A stretch of DNA of 10,121 nt, taken from NCBI GenBank assembly GCA_002351955.1, contig DEHO01000070.1, forward strand, positions 18,256 through 28,376, read 5' to 3'. This stretch comes from Flavobacteriales bacterium UBA2798 (GTDB lineage: Bacteria > Bacteroidota > Bacteroidia > Flavobacteriales_D > UBA2798). This document shows, one piece after another, positions 1 to 6,838 of the stretch; position 1 is the first letter of the stretch, and every line of letters starts with the position of its first letter. Below the pieces are notes generated by a model. That model saw only the letters and a program-made list of their open reading frames with translations, made no database searches and was not told the origin of the DNA. Made by a program: the position numbers and the translations under genes.

Positions 1-285
1 ACCATTGAGCGCGATGTTCAGGGTGGTACAGAAGTGGTTGAGGCGAATCTTCCGCTTGTTGTTTCCTGTGCAAAAGGGATGGCTGAACAACGTATTCCCA
101 ATATGCGTGGAATCATGGCTGCACGTACAAAGCCGCTTACAGTGGTTCCGCCTGCAGGAGCAGATCGTCTTACTTCTGTTAAGAAATTTGCAATGCCTGC
201 TGCAAAATCGGCCTGCAAAATGATTCCTGCTGATCATGCCGGTCAGCTTATTGAATTGCTTCACAACGAAGCAAAAGTTATTTGA
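1..285 (+). CDS. etfB: Electron transfer flavoprotein subunit beta, C-terminal part (5' truncated by window)
   Basis: The reading frame is open from the first base and ends at TGA 283-285, giving the last 94 residues. The segment beginning TIERDVQGGTEVVEANLP and continuing through KGMAEQRIPNMRGIMAARTKPL is the conserved C-terminal half of ETF beta, where the family has a (D/Q)GGTEVVE stretch, a LPxVV recognition-loop region and an RGIMAAKxKP motif. ETF beta pairs with ETF alpha, binds AMP, and carries the docking loop that contacts partner acyl-CoA dehydrogenases. The AMP-binding N-terminal half lies outside the window. The stop is 23 bases before etfA with no hairpin between them, so the two genes are co-transcribed by inference. 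An internal ATG at 34 is in the same frame but is not the start, because homology continues to its left. Confidence 0.93.
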   Translation, partial: TIERDVQGGTEVVEANLPLVVSCAKGMAEQRIPNMRGIMAARTKPLTVVPPAGADRLTSVKKFAMPAAKSACKMIPADHAGQLIELLHNEAKVI

Positions 286-308
286 TCATTTACTAAAAAA
301 AGAGAATT

Positions 309-1274
309 ATGTCAGTCTTGATATTTGCAGATACATCCAACGGAAAAGTCAACAAGAATGCGCTTGAGGCTGCGTCGTATGGTGCAAAGGTTGCTTCCCA
401 ATTGGGAACTACTGCTACAGTTATCACTTATGGTGCTACTGCCAATGATGCACTTGCTGCTTTTGGTGAGCAGGGTGTAAGTAAGGTGTTGGTCAACCGC
501 AGTCTTAGCGGTGCCGATTCGCAACAGGTTACACGATTGGTGCTTGCTGCTGCAGAAAAGGAAGCTTCCGACCTTATCGTCTTTTCGCATGACTTGCTTG
601 GTCGCGCTGTTTCGCCGCGTGTTTCTGCGCGTTTAAATGCCGGATTGGTAGCAGGAGCGATCGACTATCCTGAGACTTCAGGCGGATTTTCGGTAAAAGT
701 GAATTTGTTTTCAGGTAAAGCATACGGTTTTATCGAAGTACATTCTGCAAAAAAGGTAATCTCCATTCTTCCCAATTCTCTCGGATTGGCAAATGCCGGT
801 GGCTCTGCCGTTGTTGAAGATTTCGCTGCGGATTGCGGAACTGCTGCTGTCTGTGTGAAGGAAGTGAAGAAAAACGAAGGTGAAATCGCTCTTCCGGAAG
901 CAGAGATGGTTGTTTCTGCCGGTCGTGGTATGAAGGGTCCTGAGCATTGGGGTATCATCGAGGAACTTGCAAAAGAACTGGGTGCGGCAACGGCATGCTC
1001 GCGTCCTGTTGCCGATATCGGATGGCGTCCTCACCATGAACACGTTGGTCAGACCGGAATTGCCATTGCGCCTAACCTGTATATTGCTGTAGGTATCTCA
1101 GGAGCTATTCAGCACCTTGCCGGGGTTAACCGTTCCAAGGTTATTGTAGTGGTTAACACCGATCCCGAAGCTCCTTTTTTTAAGGCAGCAGATTATGGTA
1201 TTGTGGGCGATGCCTTTCAGGTTGTTCCCCAGATTACCGAAGCATTAAAGAAACACAAGGCAGCGCAGCATTGA
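309..1274 (+). CDS. etfA: Electron transfer flavoprotein subunit alpha
   Basis: This 321-residue protein matches the usual ETF alpha length. It carries the FAD-bearing subunit of the soluble flavoprotein that passes electrons from acyl-CoA and related dehydrogenases to the quinone pool through ETF:quinone oxidoreductase. The N-terminal Rossmann-like domain spans about residues 1-190. The C-terminal FAD domain is clear: GRGMKG at 205-210, SRPVADIGW at 231-239, VGQTG at 246-250, GISGAIQHLAG at 262-272, NTDPEAP from 283, and ADYGIVGD at 294-301. These are the FAD-contacting motifs of the family. The start ATG follows an A/G-rich stretch (AAAAAAAGAG) rather than a canonical Shine-Dalgarno, as is usual in Bacteroidota. 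It is second in an etfB-etfA unit that ends at the terminator at 1315-1347. Linear two-electron ETF is more likely than a bifurcating type because no partner dehydrogenase lies alongside, but that is inference. Confidence 0.97.
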   Translation: MSVLIFADTSNGKVNKNALEAASYGAKVASQLGTTATVITYGATANDALAAFGEQGVSKVLVNRSLSGADSQQVTRLVLAAAEKEASDLIVFSHDLLGRAVSPRVSARLNAGLVAGAIDYPETSGGFSVKVNLFSGKAYGFIEVHSAKKVISILPNSLGLANAGGSAVVEDFAADCGTAAVCVKEVKKNEGEIALPEAEMVVSAGRGMKGPEHWGIIEELAKELGAATACSRPVADIGWRPHHEHVGQTGIAIAPNLYIAVGISGAIQHLAGVNRSKVIVVVNTDPEAPFFKAADYGIVGDAFQVVPQITEALKKHKAAQH

Positions 1275-1303
1275 TTTTGCACTGATTTTTTTTAATATCT
1301 TTA
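1271..1303 (+). promoter_or_regulatory. Possible Bacteroidota-type promoter before the DUF151 gene
   Basis: TATCTTTA at 1296-1303 matches the Bacteroidota -7 consensus TAnnTTTG at five of its six fixed positions. TTG triplets lie upstream at 1271-1273 (22-base spacer) and 1277-1279 (16-base spacer), and either could serve as the -33 element. Initiation about seven bases downstream would put almost the whole terminator hairpin at 1315-1347 into the 5' leader of the downstream gene. The match is imperfect and the region is T-rich, so chance occurrence is possible. Confidence 0.35.
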
Positions 1304-1314
1304 TACTCGGATTT

Positions 1315-1347
1315 ACAGGGAAGCATTTGCTTCCCTGTTTGTTTTTT
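1315..1347 (+). terminator. Intrinsic (Rho-independent) terminator after etfA
   Basis: A perfect 10-bp stem, ACAGGGAAGC (1315-1324) pairing with GCTTCCCTGT (1329-1338), is closed by an ATTT loop. It is followed at once by a T-tract (TTTGTTTTTT to 1347). This is a textbook intrinsic terminator on the + strand and should end the etfBA transcript 41 bases after the etfA stop codon. The T-tract stops two bases before the ATG of the next gene, so it could also act in that gene's leader. Confidence 0.9.
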
Positions 1348-1349
1348 AC

Positions 1350-1961
1350 ATGGAAAAGATCAAGCTCGAAATCGTAGGATTATCATATAGCCAGACCCAA
1401 TCAGGTGCCTATGCGCTTGTACTGGGTGAAGCAGGAGGGAAGCGACGTTTACCGATCATTATCGGCGGATTTGAAGCTCAGGCCATCGCCATCGAACTTG
1501 AAAAAATGACGCCCAGTCGTCCGCTTACCCATGATCTTTTTCGTTCCTTTTGCGAGCGTTTTGCCGTAAACGTGAAAGAAGTGATCATTTACAATCTTGT
1601 TGAAGGCATTTTTTACGCTAAGGTGATGTGTGAAGGTGAAGATGGGAAAACGGCGGAGATTGATGCACGTACCTCTGATGCTATTGCGCTTGCAGTACGG
1701 TTTTCTTGTCCGATCTATACCTACGAATTCATTTTATCTTCAGCAGGTATCATTCTGGATGAAGAGGCGGTACGCAGTACTGCCGATGAGGATGATGAAA
1801 TTGACGAGGAAATGGATCTGGGTGAATTGACCCATCCTGCCGATTTCTCGAAGATGTCGGTGAATGAACTCGAGAAGGGCTTGCAGGAAGCAATCGACAA
1901 TGAAGATTACGAGCGTGCATCCCGCATTCGCGACGAACTTTCCAACCGGAAAAATAATTAA
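1350..1961 (+). CDS. Bifunctional nuclease family protein (DUF151/BFN domain) with C-terminal UVR motif
   Basis: The protein has 203 residues. Residues 1-133 form the BFN (DUF151) domain: IVGLSYSQTQSGAYALVLGE, RRLPIIIGGFEAQAIAIELE and SRPLTHDLF near the N-terminus, and DARTSDAIALAVRF around 105-118. An acidic linker (DEDDEIDEEMD, about 146-156) leads to a UvrB/UvrC-type UVR helix pair at about 169-198 (LEKGLQEAIDNEDYERASRIRDEL). Plant BFN1-type proteins have reported RNase and DNase activity. The biochemical role in Bacteroidota is not settled, and the UVR motif suggests protein-protein contact (inference). The start at 1350 is preferred because homology begins at once with MEKIKLEIVGLSY and the next in-frame ATG is at residue 53. 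The gene heads a cluster, with its stop two codons from the transporter ATG. Confidence 0.9.
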   Translation: MEKIKLEIVGLSYSQTQSGAYALVLGEAGGKRRLPIIIGGFEAQAIAIELEKMTPSRPLTHDLFRSFCERFAVNVKEVIIYNLVEGIFYAKVMCEGEDGKTAEIDARTSDAIALAVRFSCPIYTYEFILSSAGIILDEEAVRSTADEDDEIDEEMDLGELTHPADFSKMSVNELEKGLQEAIDNEDYERASRIRDELSNRKNN

Positions 1962-1964
1962 GCT

Positions 1965-3749
1965 ATGCGCCGGCTCACTGCGCTCCTCTTTAGTGCATTG
2001 CTGCTGGCCTCCTGCAGTAAACCTGCTGAAACCGATCCCGGAAAATTACTTTCGCGTAAATGGATCGATGAAAAAGACACAACGCAATTCCTCCTTTTTA
2101 ATGTACTACCGGATGGAAAACAAAGCGTTTCCGGAAATGTAAAAGGAATTCAGAATGAACCTTTATCCGGGACATGGAATCTCAAGGGTGCAGAACTGAA
2201 ATTGATTTTAGTTCGATCATCTGAAACCGCCATCCCGCTCGACTCCGCAGTTTTTTATTCCGGTCCTGCCGGTTCGGAGGTGAAATTCTATAACAACAAT
2301 AATCCTGTTACCCGAATGGATGCTTCGGGTTCGTCGGATCTTTTATTGGAGCGCTTGTTTTTTATTGATACACTTAGCGCAAATCAATTGGTTTTACATA
2401 ATGATGCAGGCTTTGCTGCCGAATTTGAATACACACCACAAGTGTACAATCCGCCATTTTCGTTGGAATCTTTGTTACGCGGACTGATCGGTTTGATGGC
2501 GCTGGTGATCATTACCTGGGTGTTCAGTGAAAACAGAAGTAAAGTGAACTGGCGATTGGTGGGTATCGGGTTAACACTGCAGATTGTTTTTGCAATAGGA
2601 GTATTAAAAGTTCCTTTTGTGGAATCAATGTTCGAAGGCATTTCTGCTTTCTTTATTAAGGTGATCAATTTCACACAGGAGGGGACTGATTTCCTTTTTA
2701 GAAGTTTTGTGAGTGGAAAAATAGAAAGTCCGCTCGCCAATTTTGTGGTGAAGGTTTTACCAACGGTTATTTTCTTTTCTGCACTTACGAGTTTGTTGTT
2801 CTATTGGGGGATTTTGCAAAAAGTGGTTTATGGTTTGGCTTGGGTGATGCGAAAAACAATGCGTTTATCAGGAGCAGAAAGTCTGGCCGCTGCAGGAAAT
2901 ATTTTTCTTGGTCAGACCGAAGCACCCTTGCTGGTGAAGCCATATATCGGCAGTATGACGCGTTCGGAATTGTTGTGTCTGATGACAGGAGGAATGGCAA
3001 CTATTGCAGGTGGTGTACTCGCTGCCTATGTAGGTTTTCTCGGTGGCGATGATCCGGAACAGCAATTGTATTTTGCCAAACATTTGCTTGCAGCCTCGGT
3101 AATGTCGGCACCGGCGGCGATCATTGCTGCTAAAATTTTGCTGCCCGAAACGGAAAGCTTCAATACGGAAATGAAAATTTCACGCGATCGCATCGGCACC
3201 AATGCACTGGAAGCAATCACCAACGGAACTTCCGACGGATTGCGACTTGCTGCAAATGTGGCGGCTATGTTGCTTGTTTTTATCGCGCTGATTGCAATGG
3301 GTAATTTTGTGATGGAAGAGATCATTGGCGAATACACCGGACTCAATGCCATCATTCGCGAGAACACTGTATATAGTGGTTTGTCTTTGCAGTTTTTTGT
3401 GGGCTATATTGGTTCCCCTATTGCATGGATCATGGGTGTGCCTTCTGAGGATACCATTCTTGTGGGACAGTTACTCGGAGAGAAGACGATCCTCAATGAA
3501 TTTTATGCCTATACTTCGCTTGGTGAGCTGAAGGCCGCGGGAAAATTTCATCATGAAAAATCGATTGTGATGGCAACCTATGTATTGTGCGGTTTTGCCA
3601 ATTTCGCCTCTATTGGGATTCAGATTGGTGGTATTGGATCATTGGCGCCTAACCGTAAATCTGAATTATCGAAACTTGGATTCCGCGCATTGCTGGGTGG
3701 TACCATGGCATGTTTACTCACCGCTGTAGTAGTGGGAATGTTTTTATAA
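1965..3749 (+). CDS. CNT/NupC-family nucleoside transporter with N-terminal lipoprotein-like domain
   Basis: The 594-residue protein has two parts. Residues 1-17 form a lipoprotein signal peptide (MRRLTALLFSALLLASC) with LASC lipobox and candidate lipidated Cys17. Residues of about 25-160 look like a small beta-rich exported domain with conserved-looking tryptophans (RKWID near 31, SGTWNLKG near 68). From about 170 onward it is a concentrative nucleoside transporter with many membrane segments. The CNT core motifs are GNIFLGQTEAPLLVKPY (311-327; GQTE at 316-319), TGGMATIAGG (341-350), NEFYAY (511-516) and CGFANFASIGIQIGG (from 542; Asn546 and Ser549). These correspond to the nucleoside- and sodium-binding elements known from Vibrio cholerae CNT. 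Sodium- or proton-coupled nucleoside import across the inner membrane is expected. The usual CNT length is about 400 residues, and the excess is the N-terminal domain. The start lies three bases after the nuclease stop. Confidence 0.93.
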   Translation: MRRLTALLFSALLLASCSKPAETDPGKLLSRKWIDEKDTTQFLLFNVLPDGKQSVSGNVKGIQNEPLSGTWNLKGAELKLILVRSSETAIPLDSAVFYSGPAGSEVKFYNNNNPVTRMDASGSSDLLLERLFFIDTLSANQLVLHNDAGFAAEFEYTPQVYNPPFSLESLLRGLIGLMALVIITWVFSENRSKVNWRLVGIGLTLQIVFAIGVLKVPFVESMFEGISAFFIKVINFTQEGTDFLFRSFVSGKIESPLANFVVKVLPTVIFFSALTSLLFYWGILQKVVYGLAWVMRKTMRLSGAESLAAAGNIFLGQTEAPLLVKPYIGSMTRSELLCLMTGGMATIAGGVLAAYVGFLGGDDPEQQLYFAKHLLAASVMSAPAAIIAAKILLPETESFNTEMKISRDRIGTNALEAITNGTSDGLRLAANVAAMLLVFIALIAMGNFVMEEIIGEYTGLNAIIRENTVYSGLSLQFFVGYIGSPIAWIMGVPSEDTILVGQLLGEKTILNEFYAYTSLGELKAAGKFHHEKSIVMATYVLCGFANFASIGIQIGGIGSLAPNRKSELSKLGFRALLGGTMACLLTAVVVGMFL

Positions 3750-3761
3750 AACGAACCGGAA

Positions 3762-4790
3762 ATGAGTATCTCCCGACGTAAATTTTTGCCACTTCTGGGA
3801 GCTGCAGCACTTAGTCCTTCGCTGATGAGTTTTTCAGAGGAGACGCAAACGGATACTATTTCGAAAATCCTTCCACCTGCATTAAAAAAGGGAGCAACTA
3901 TTGCTGTTACTTCTCCTGCTGGAGCATTACGCGATCTTTCCACCGCCACAAAATTCAAAAGTAAATTGCAGTCGCTCGGATTTAATGTGGTAATGGGTGA
4001 AACGGTAAACGCAAAATTCGGCTACCTGGCCGGTGAGGATGATTTGAGGGTGAATGAATTGCAGCATTTTTTTTCGGATCCGGCGATTGATGCGATTGTA
4101 TGCATGAAAGGTGGTTATGGCTGCATGCGGATCATTGATAAATTGGATTATGCACTCATAAGGAAGAACCCGAAAATTTTCATGGGCTTTTCCGATATCA
4201 CTGCTTTGCTTAATGCAGTTTATCTAAAAAGTGGGGTAGTTACATTTCATGGTCCGGTTGGAAATTCCTCCTGGAACGATTTCAGCTTATTGCATATCAA
4301 TTCTGTGCTTATGCACGGACATCAAATCATTTACCGCTCACCGGCAAAACCGGAAGATGAAGTGAAAGTTGTTCGTGCGGGAAAGGCTGAAGGCATTTTG
4401 TTCGGCGGAAATTTAAGTGTGTTGTGCGGAATGATCGGAACACCGTATTTCCCGGAGCTGAAAGGTGCAATCCTCTTTCTTGAAGAAGTAAAAGAAGAAC
4501 CGTTTCGCATCGATCGTATGTTTGCACAATTACGACTTGCAGGTGCATTTGAAAAAATAAATGGATTAATCATCGGTAAATTCAGAGACTGCATTCCGGA
4601 AGAACCGGATTTTGCATTTTCCTCGGATGAGGTCATTCAACAATATTTTGCAAATGCTCCTTTTCCGGTAATCAGCAATGCTATGATCGGACATATTGCC
4701 GATAAGTTCACCATACCCGTTGGAATCAGGGCTCAGCTGGATTCGGAATCCAAATCCTTTCGCTTGTTGGAACCCGCTGTGCTGACCTAA
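3762..4790 (+). CDS. S66-family LD-carboxypeptidase-like peptidase with Tat-type signal
   Basis: The protein has 342 residues. MSISRRKFLPLLGAAALSP carries a twin-arginine motif (SRRKFL) followed by a hydrophobic stretch, which suggests Tat export. The mature S66 domain starts near residue 38 (LPPALKKGATIAVTSPAGA). Catalytic motifs are in family order: Ser144 in MGFSDITALLNA, Glu241 in AILFLEEVKEEPFRIDRM, and His311 in IGHIADKFTIPVG. GGNLSVLCGMIGTPYF lies at 215-230. S66 enzymes include LdcA, which removes the terminal D-alanine from murein tetrapeptides during recycling, and MccF, which cleaves microcin C. The general fold is secure, but the substrate cannot be told from sequence alone. LdcA is usually cytoplasmic, so the export signal is notable. 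The gene follows the transporter by 12 bases and is probably in the same transcript. Confidence 0.92.
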   Translation: MSISRRKFLPLLGAAALSPSLMSFSEETQTDTISKILPPALKKGATIAVTSPAGALRDLSTATKFKSKLQSLGFNVVMGETVNAKFGYLAGEDDLRVNELQHFFSDPAIDAIVCMKGGYGCMRIIDKLDYALIRKNPKIFMGFSDITALLNAVYLKSGVVTFHGPVGNSSWNDFSLLHINSVLMHGHQIIYRSPAKPEDEVKVVRAGKAEGILFGGNLSVLCGMIGTPYFPELKGAILFLEEVKEEPFRIDRMFAQLRLAGAFEKINGLIIGKFRDCIPEEPDFAFSSDEVIQQYFANAPFPVISNAMIGHIADKFTIPVGIRAQLDSESKSFRLLEPAVLT

Positions 4791-4810
4791 ACCTGTTATT
4801 TCAGAATTCC

Positions 4811-4818
4811 TATTTTTG
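4811..4818 (+). promoter_or_regulatory. Bacteroidota -7 box before the TMTC-like gene
   Basis: TATTTTTG is an exact match to the TAnnTTTG -7 element of the Bacteroidota housekeeping sigma factor. It lies 18 bases before the ATG at 4837, which would give a leader of roughly ten bases. A good -33 TTG is not obvious at 17-23 bases upstream, where only weak T-rich sequence near 4795-4800 is seen. The element overlaps a TTG at 4816 that could extend the downstream frame by seven codons. If the promoter is used, translation must begin at 4837 instead. Confidence 0.5.
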
Positions 4819-4836
4819 ATATTATATCCTACCGTC

Positions 4837-6813
4837 ATGAGTAAAAAGAACAAACACGAAAAGCATCAACACGGTCAGAAAAAACAAACTGAAAGCACAG
4901 TTGTTTCACCGCTGGCTGTCAATCTTCCTTCACGATCGACACTCAGGATGACCGCCTTTTTTCTTATGCTGATTGGCGTAGTGTTGTATGCAAACACGTT
5001 TAACCACGGTTTCGTGCTTGACGATCATTCGGTGATTCGCGATAACAAACTCACCACGCAGGGATTGTCGGCTACCAAAGAGTTTTTTAAAAGTGGTTTA
5101 CGCACAGGAAACTTTCTGGTTGAAGATAATTTGTACCGACCTCTTACCAAAACATTTTTTGCTGCTCAATGGCAAATCGCTCCGGATAATGCTTCATTTT
5201 TTCATGGGGTAAATATTTTGTTGTACGGTTTTTTGTGTGCGCTCTTGTTTTTGACCTGGATGCGTTTGATGCCAGGTAAATATTATGTTGCCTTGATCGG
5301 AACACTCATTTTTGCTTTTCATCCTTTGCATACTGAAGTTGTTGCCAACATAAAAAGTGCGGATGAAATTCTAAGCTTTATATTCCTGCTGTTTTCTATT
5401 CAAGCTGCTGTATCTTATGTGGAGAAAAAATCAATTCTCTGGTTGTTCGCTTCTGCAGCATTGTATTTTCTTGGATTACTCACCAAGGAGAACGCCATTA
5501 CTTTCCTTGCTTTATTGCCTGTAACCCTTTGGTTTTTTACCAATGCAAAAAGGAAAGAATACATCAGTACTATTCTGCTTTTTTCTGTTGTTACAGTTGT
5601 GTATCTGTACATCCATAGAAGTGTAATCGGAATGATTGGGCTGGAGAATGTTCCTGTTGTCGATAATTCCTTGTTTGCTACAAAAAGCTTTTTAAGTCAG
5701 CGAATAACTGCAATCTATATTCTTGGTTTGTATTTGCGTTTATTGCTTATTCCGCATCCTTTGTCCTGTGACTATTCGTTCAACACCATTCCTAATATTG
5801 AAACAATCGCCAATGGAGGGTTTTTACTTTCGTTTGCAATTCATGTGTTTGCATTGTGGTATGCCATCCGTTATTTCAAAAGCAAAAACATCGGAGCATA
5901 TGCCATTTGGTTTTATCTGATCTCCATCTCGGTGGTTTCGAATGTCATTGTGCTGATTGGTACCAATATGGGTGAACGTCTGGTGTTTTATCCTTCTGCA
6001 GGATTTACATTGTTAATTGCGTTTGTAATGGATAAGTTCATTCAGTTTCCAAAAGACAAGTTTTCTGTTCCCGCACTTTTCAGTAAAGTTCCTGTCATTG
6101 CCATTTTAGCACCCGTCTTGTTGTTTTACGGATTCAAAACAATCGATCGCAATAAAGATTGGGAAAGCGATGCAACACTTTTTGCAGCCGATGTAAAAAC
6201 AGTTCCGAATTCTGCACACATGTTGTATTACCACGCAGGAGTGTTGGCCGACAGAGATTCGCTGGCCTTTTTTACACCCGATGTAAAGATGTACCGCTTG
6301 CAACAGGCAGAACAGATCCTGGTTCGTTCTATTGCCATTTATGAGCCATTTCCCAACGTACATTCGTTAATCGGACGCGTTTATAAAGACATGGGAAATT
6401 ACGAAAAGGCGATTTATCATTATGAGCGCACCTTACAGCTCAACGATAAAGATCCTACCACGCATAACAATCTGGCCACATGTTTTTTTGAAACCGGGAA
6501 ACTTCCTAAAGCAGAAAATCATTTTTCAAGAGCAATTGAATTGAGTCCGTTTTGTTATGACGATGCAATCTGTAATCTCGGAAGTGTTTACGGAATGATG
6601 GGTGACGGATACCGTTATAACGGATTGGGTGATTCTGCTATGATTTATTATAACAAGGCCATTGATAAATTCAATGAAACGATCAAATGCAATAATGAAT
6701 ATCCCAATGCCTATCGCTTTCTCGGATTTACTTATCGTTCATTGGGTGATTCCATTAAAGCGAATGAATATTTCGCAACCTATGAGCGTTTGAATGCGCT
6801 GCCGAAGAAATAA
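4837..6813 (+). CDS. TMTC-like multi-pass membrane protein (DUF1736) with C-terminal TPR repeats, putative glycosyltransferase
   Basis: The protein has 658 residues from the ATG at 4837. A Lys/His-rich cytosolic tail (MSKKNKHEKHQHGQKKQ) precedes the first membrane segment at about 37-54. The exported loop carries FVLDD (Asp62-Asp63), the position of the catalytic acidic pair in PMT/TMTC-type GT-C enzymes, then LYRPLTK near 100 and FHPLHTEVVANIKSADE (about 161-177). LGLLTKENAIT (about 212-222), PHPLSCDYSFNTIP (about 306-319) and MGERLVFYPSAGF (about 378-390) are hallmarks of the TMTC/DUF1736 family. Several TPR units fill about 505-655. Eukaryotic TMTC proteins O-mannosylate cadherins, so the bacterial protein probably transfers a sugar from a polyprenyl-phosphate donor in the periplasm (inference; substrate unknown). 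An in-frame TTG at 4816 overlaps a promoter-like box and is less likely the start. The gene ends 25 bases from the convergent yifB gene. Confidence 0.87.
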   Translation: MSKKNKHEKHQHGQKKQTESTVVSPLAVNLPSRSTLRMTAFFLMLIGVVLYANTFNHGFVLDDHSVIRDNKLTTQGLSATKEFFKSGLRTGNFLVEDNLYRPLTKTFFAAQWQIAPDNASFFHGVNILLYGFLCALLFLTWMRLMPGKYYVALIGTLIFAFHPLHTEVVANIKSADEILSFIFLLFSIQAAVSYVEKKSILWLFASAALYFLGLLTKENAITFLALLPVTLWFFTNAKRKEYISTILLFSVVTVVYLYIHRSVIGMIGLENVPVVDNSLFATKSFLSQRITAIYILGLYLRLLLIPHPLSCDYSFNTIPNIETIANGGFLLSFAIHVFALWYAIRYFKSKNIGAYAIWFYLISISVVSNVIVLIGTNMGERLVFYPSAGFTLLIAFVMDKFIQFPKDKFSVPALFSKVPVIAILAPVLLFYGFKTIDRNKDWESDATLFAADVKTVPNSAHMLYYHAGVLADRDSLAFFTPDVKMYRLQQAEQILVRSIAIYEPFPNVHSLIGRVYKDMGNYEKAIYHYERTLQLNDKDPTTHNNLATCFFETGKLPKAENHFSRAIELSPFCYDDAICNLGSVYGMMGDGYRYNGLGDSAMIYYNKAIDKFNETIKCNNEYPNAYRFLGFTYRSLGDSIKANEYFATYERLNALPKK

Positions 6814-6838
6814 TTGTTATCTTTTCTTCAATAGCGTT

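Noticed and set aside
711..1043. Minus-strand frames inside etfA (also 665-958)
   Set aside because: They are entirely antisense to the conserved FAD-subunit coding sequence, overlap each other, and have no independent signal.
2384..2740. 118-codon minus-strand frame inside the transporter
   Set aside because: It is antisense to the linker and first membrane segments of the CNT protein, and its composition fits the complement of a membrane-protein gene.
3620..3958. 112-codon minus-strand frame across the transporter/peptidase junction
   Set aside because: It is antisense to two well-supported proteins and lacks any family-like sequence, so it is a chance frame.
4066..4073. Run of eight T in the S66 peptidase gene as a possible frameshift site
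   Set aside because: The protein reads through intact, with all three catalytic motifs in frame on both sides.
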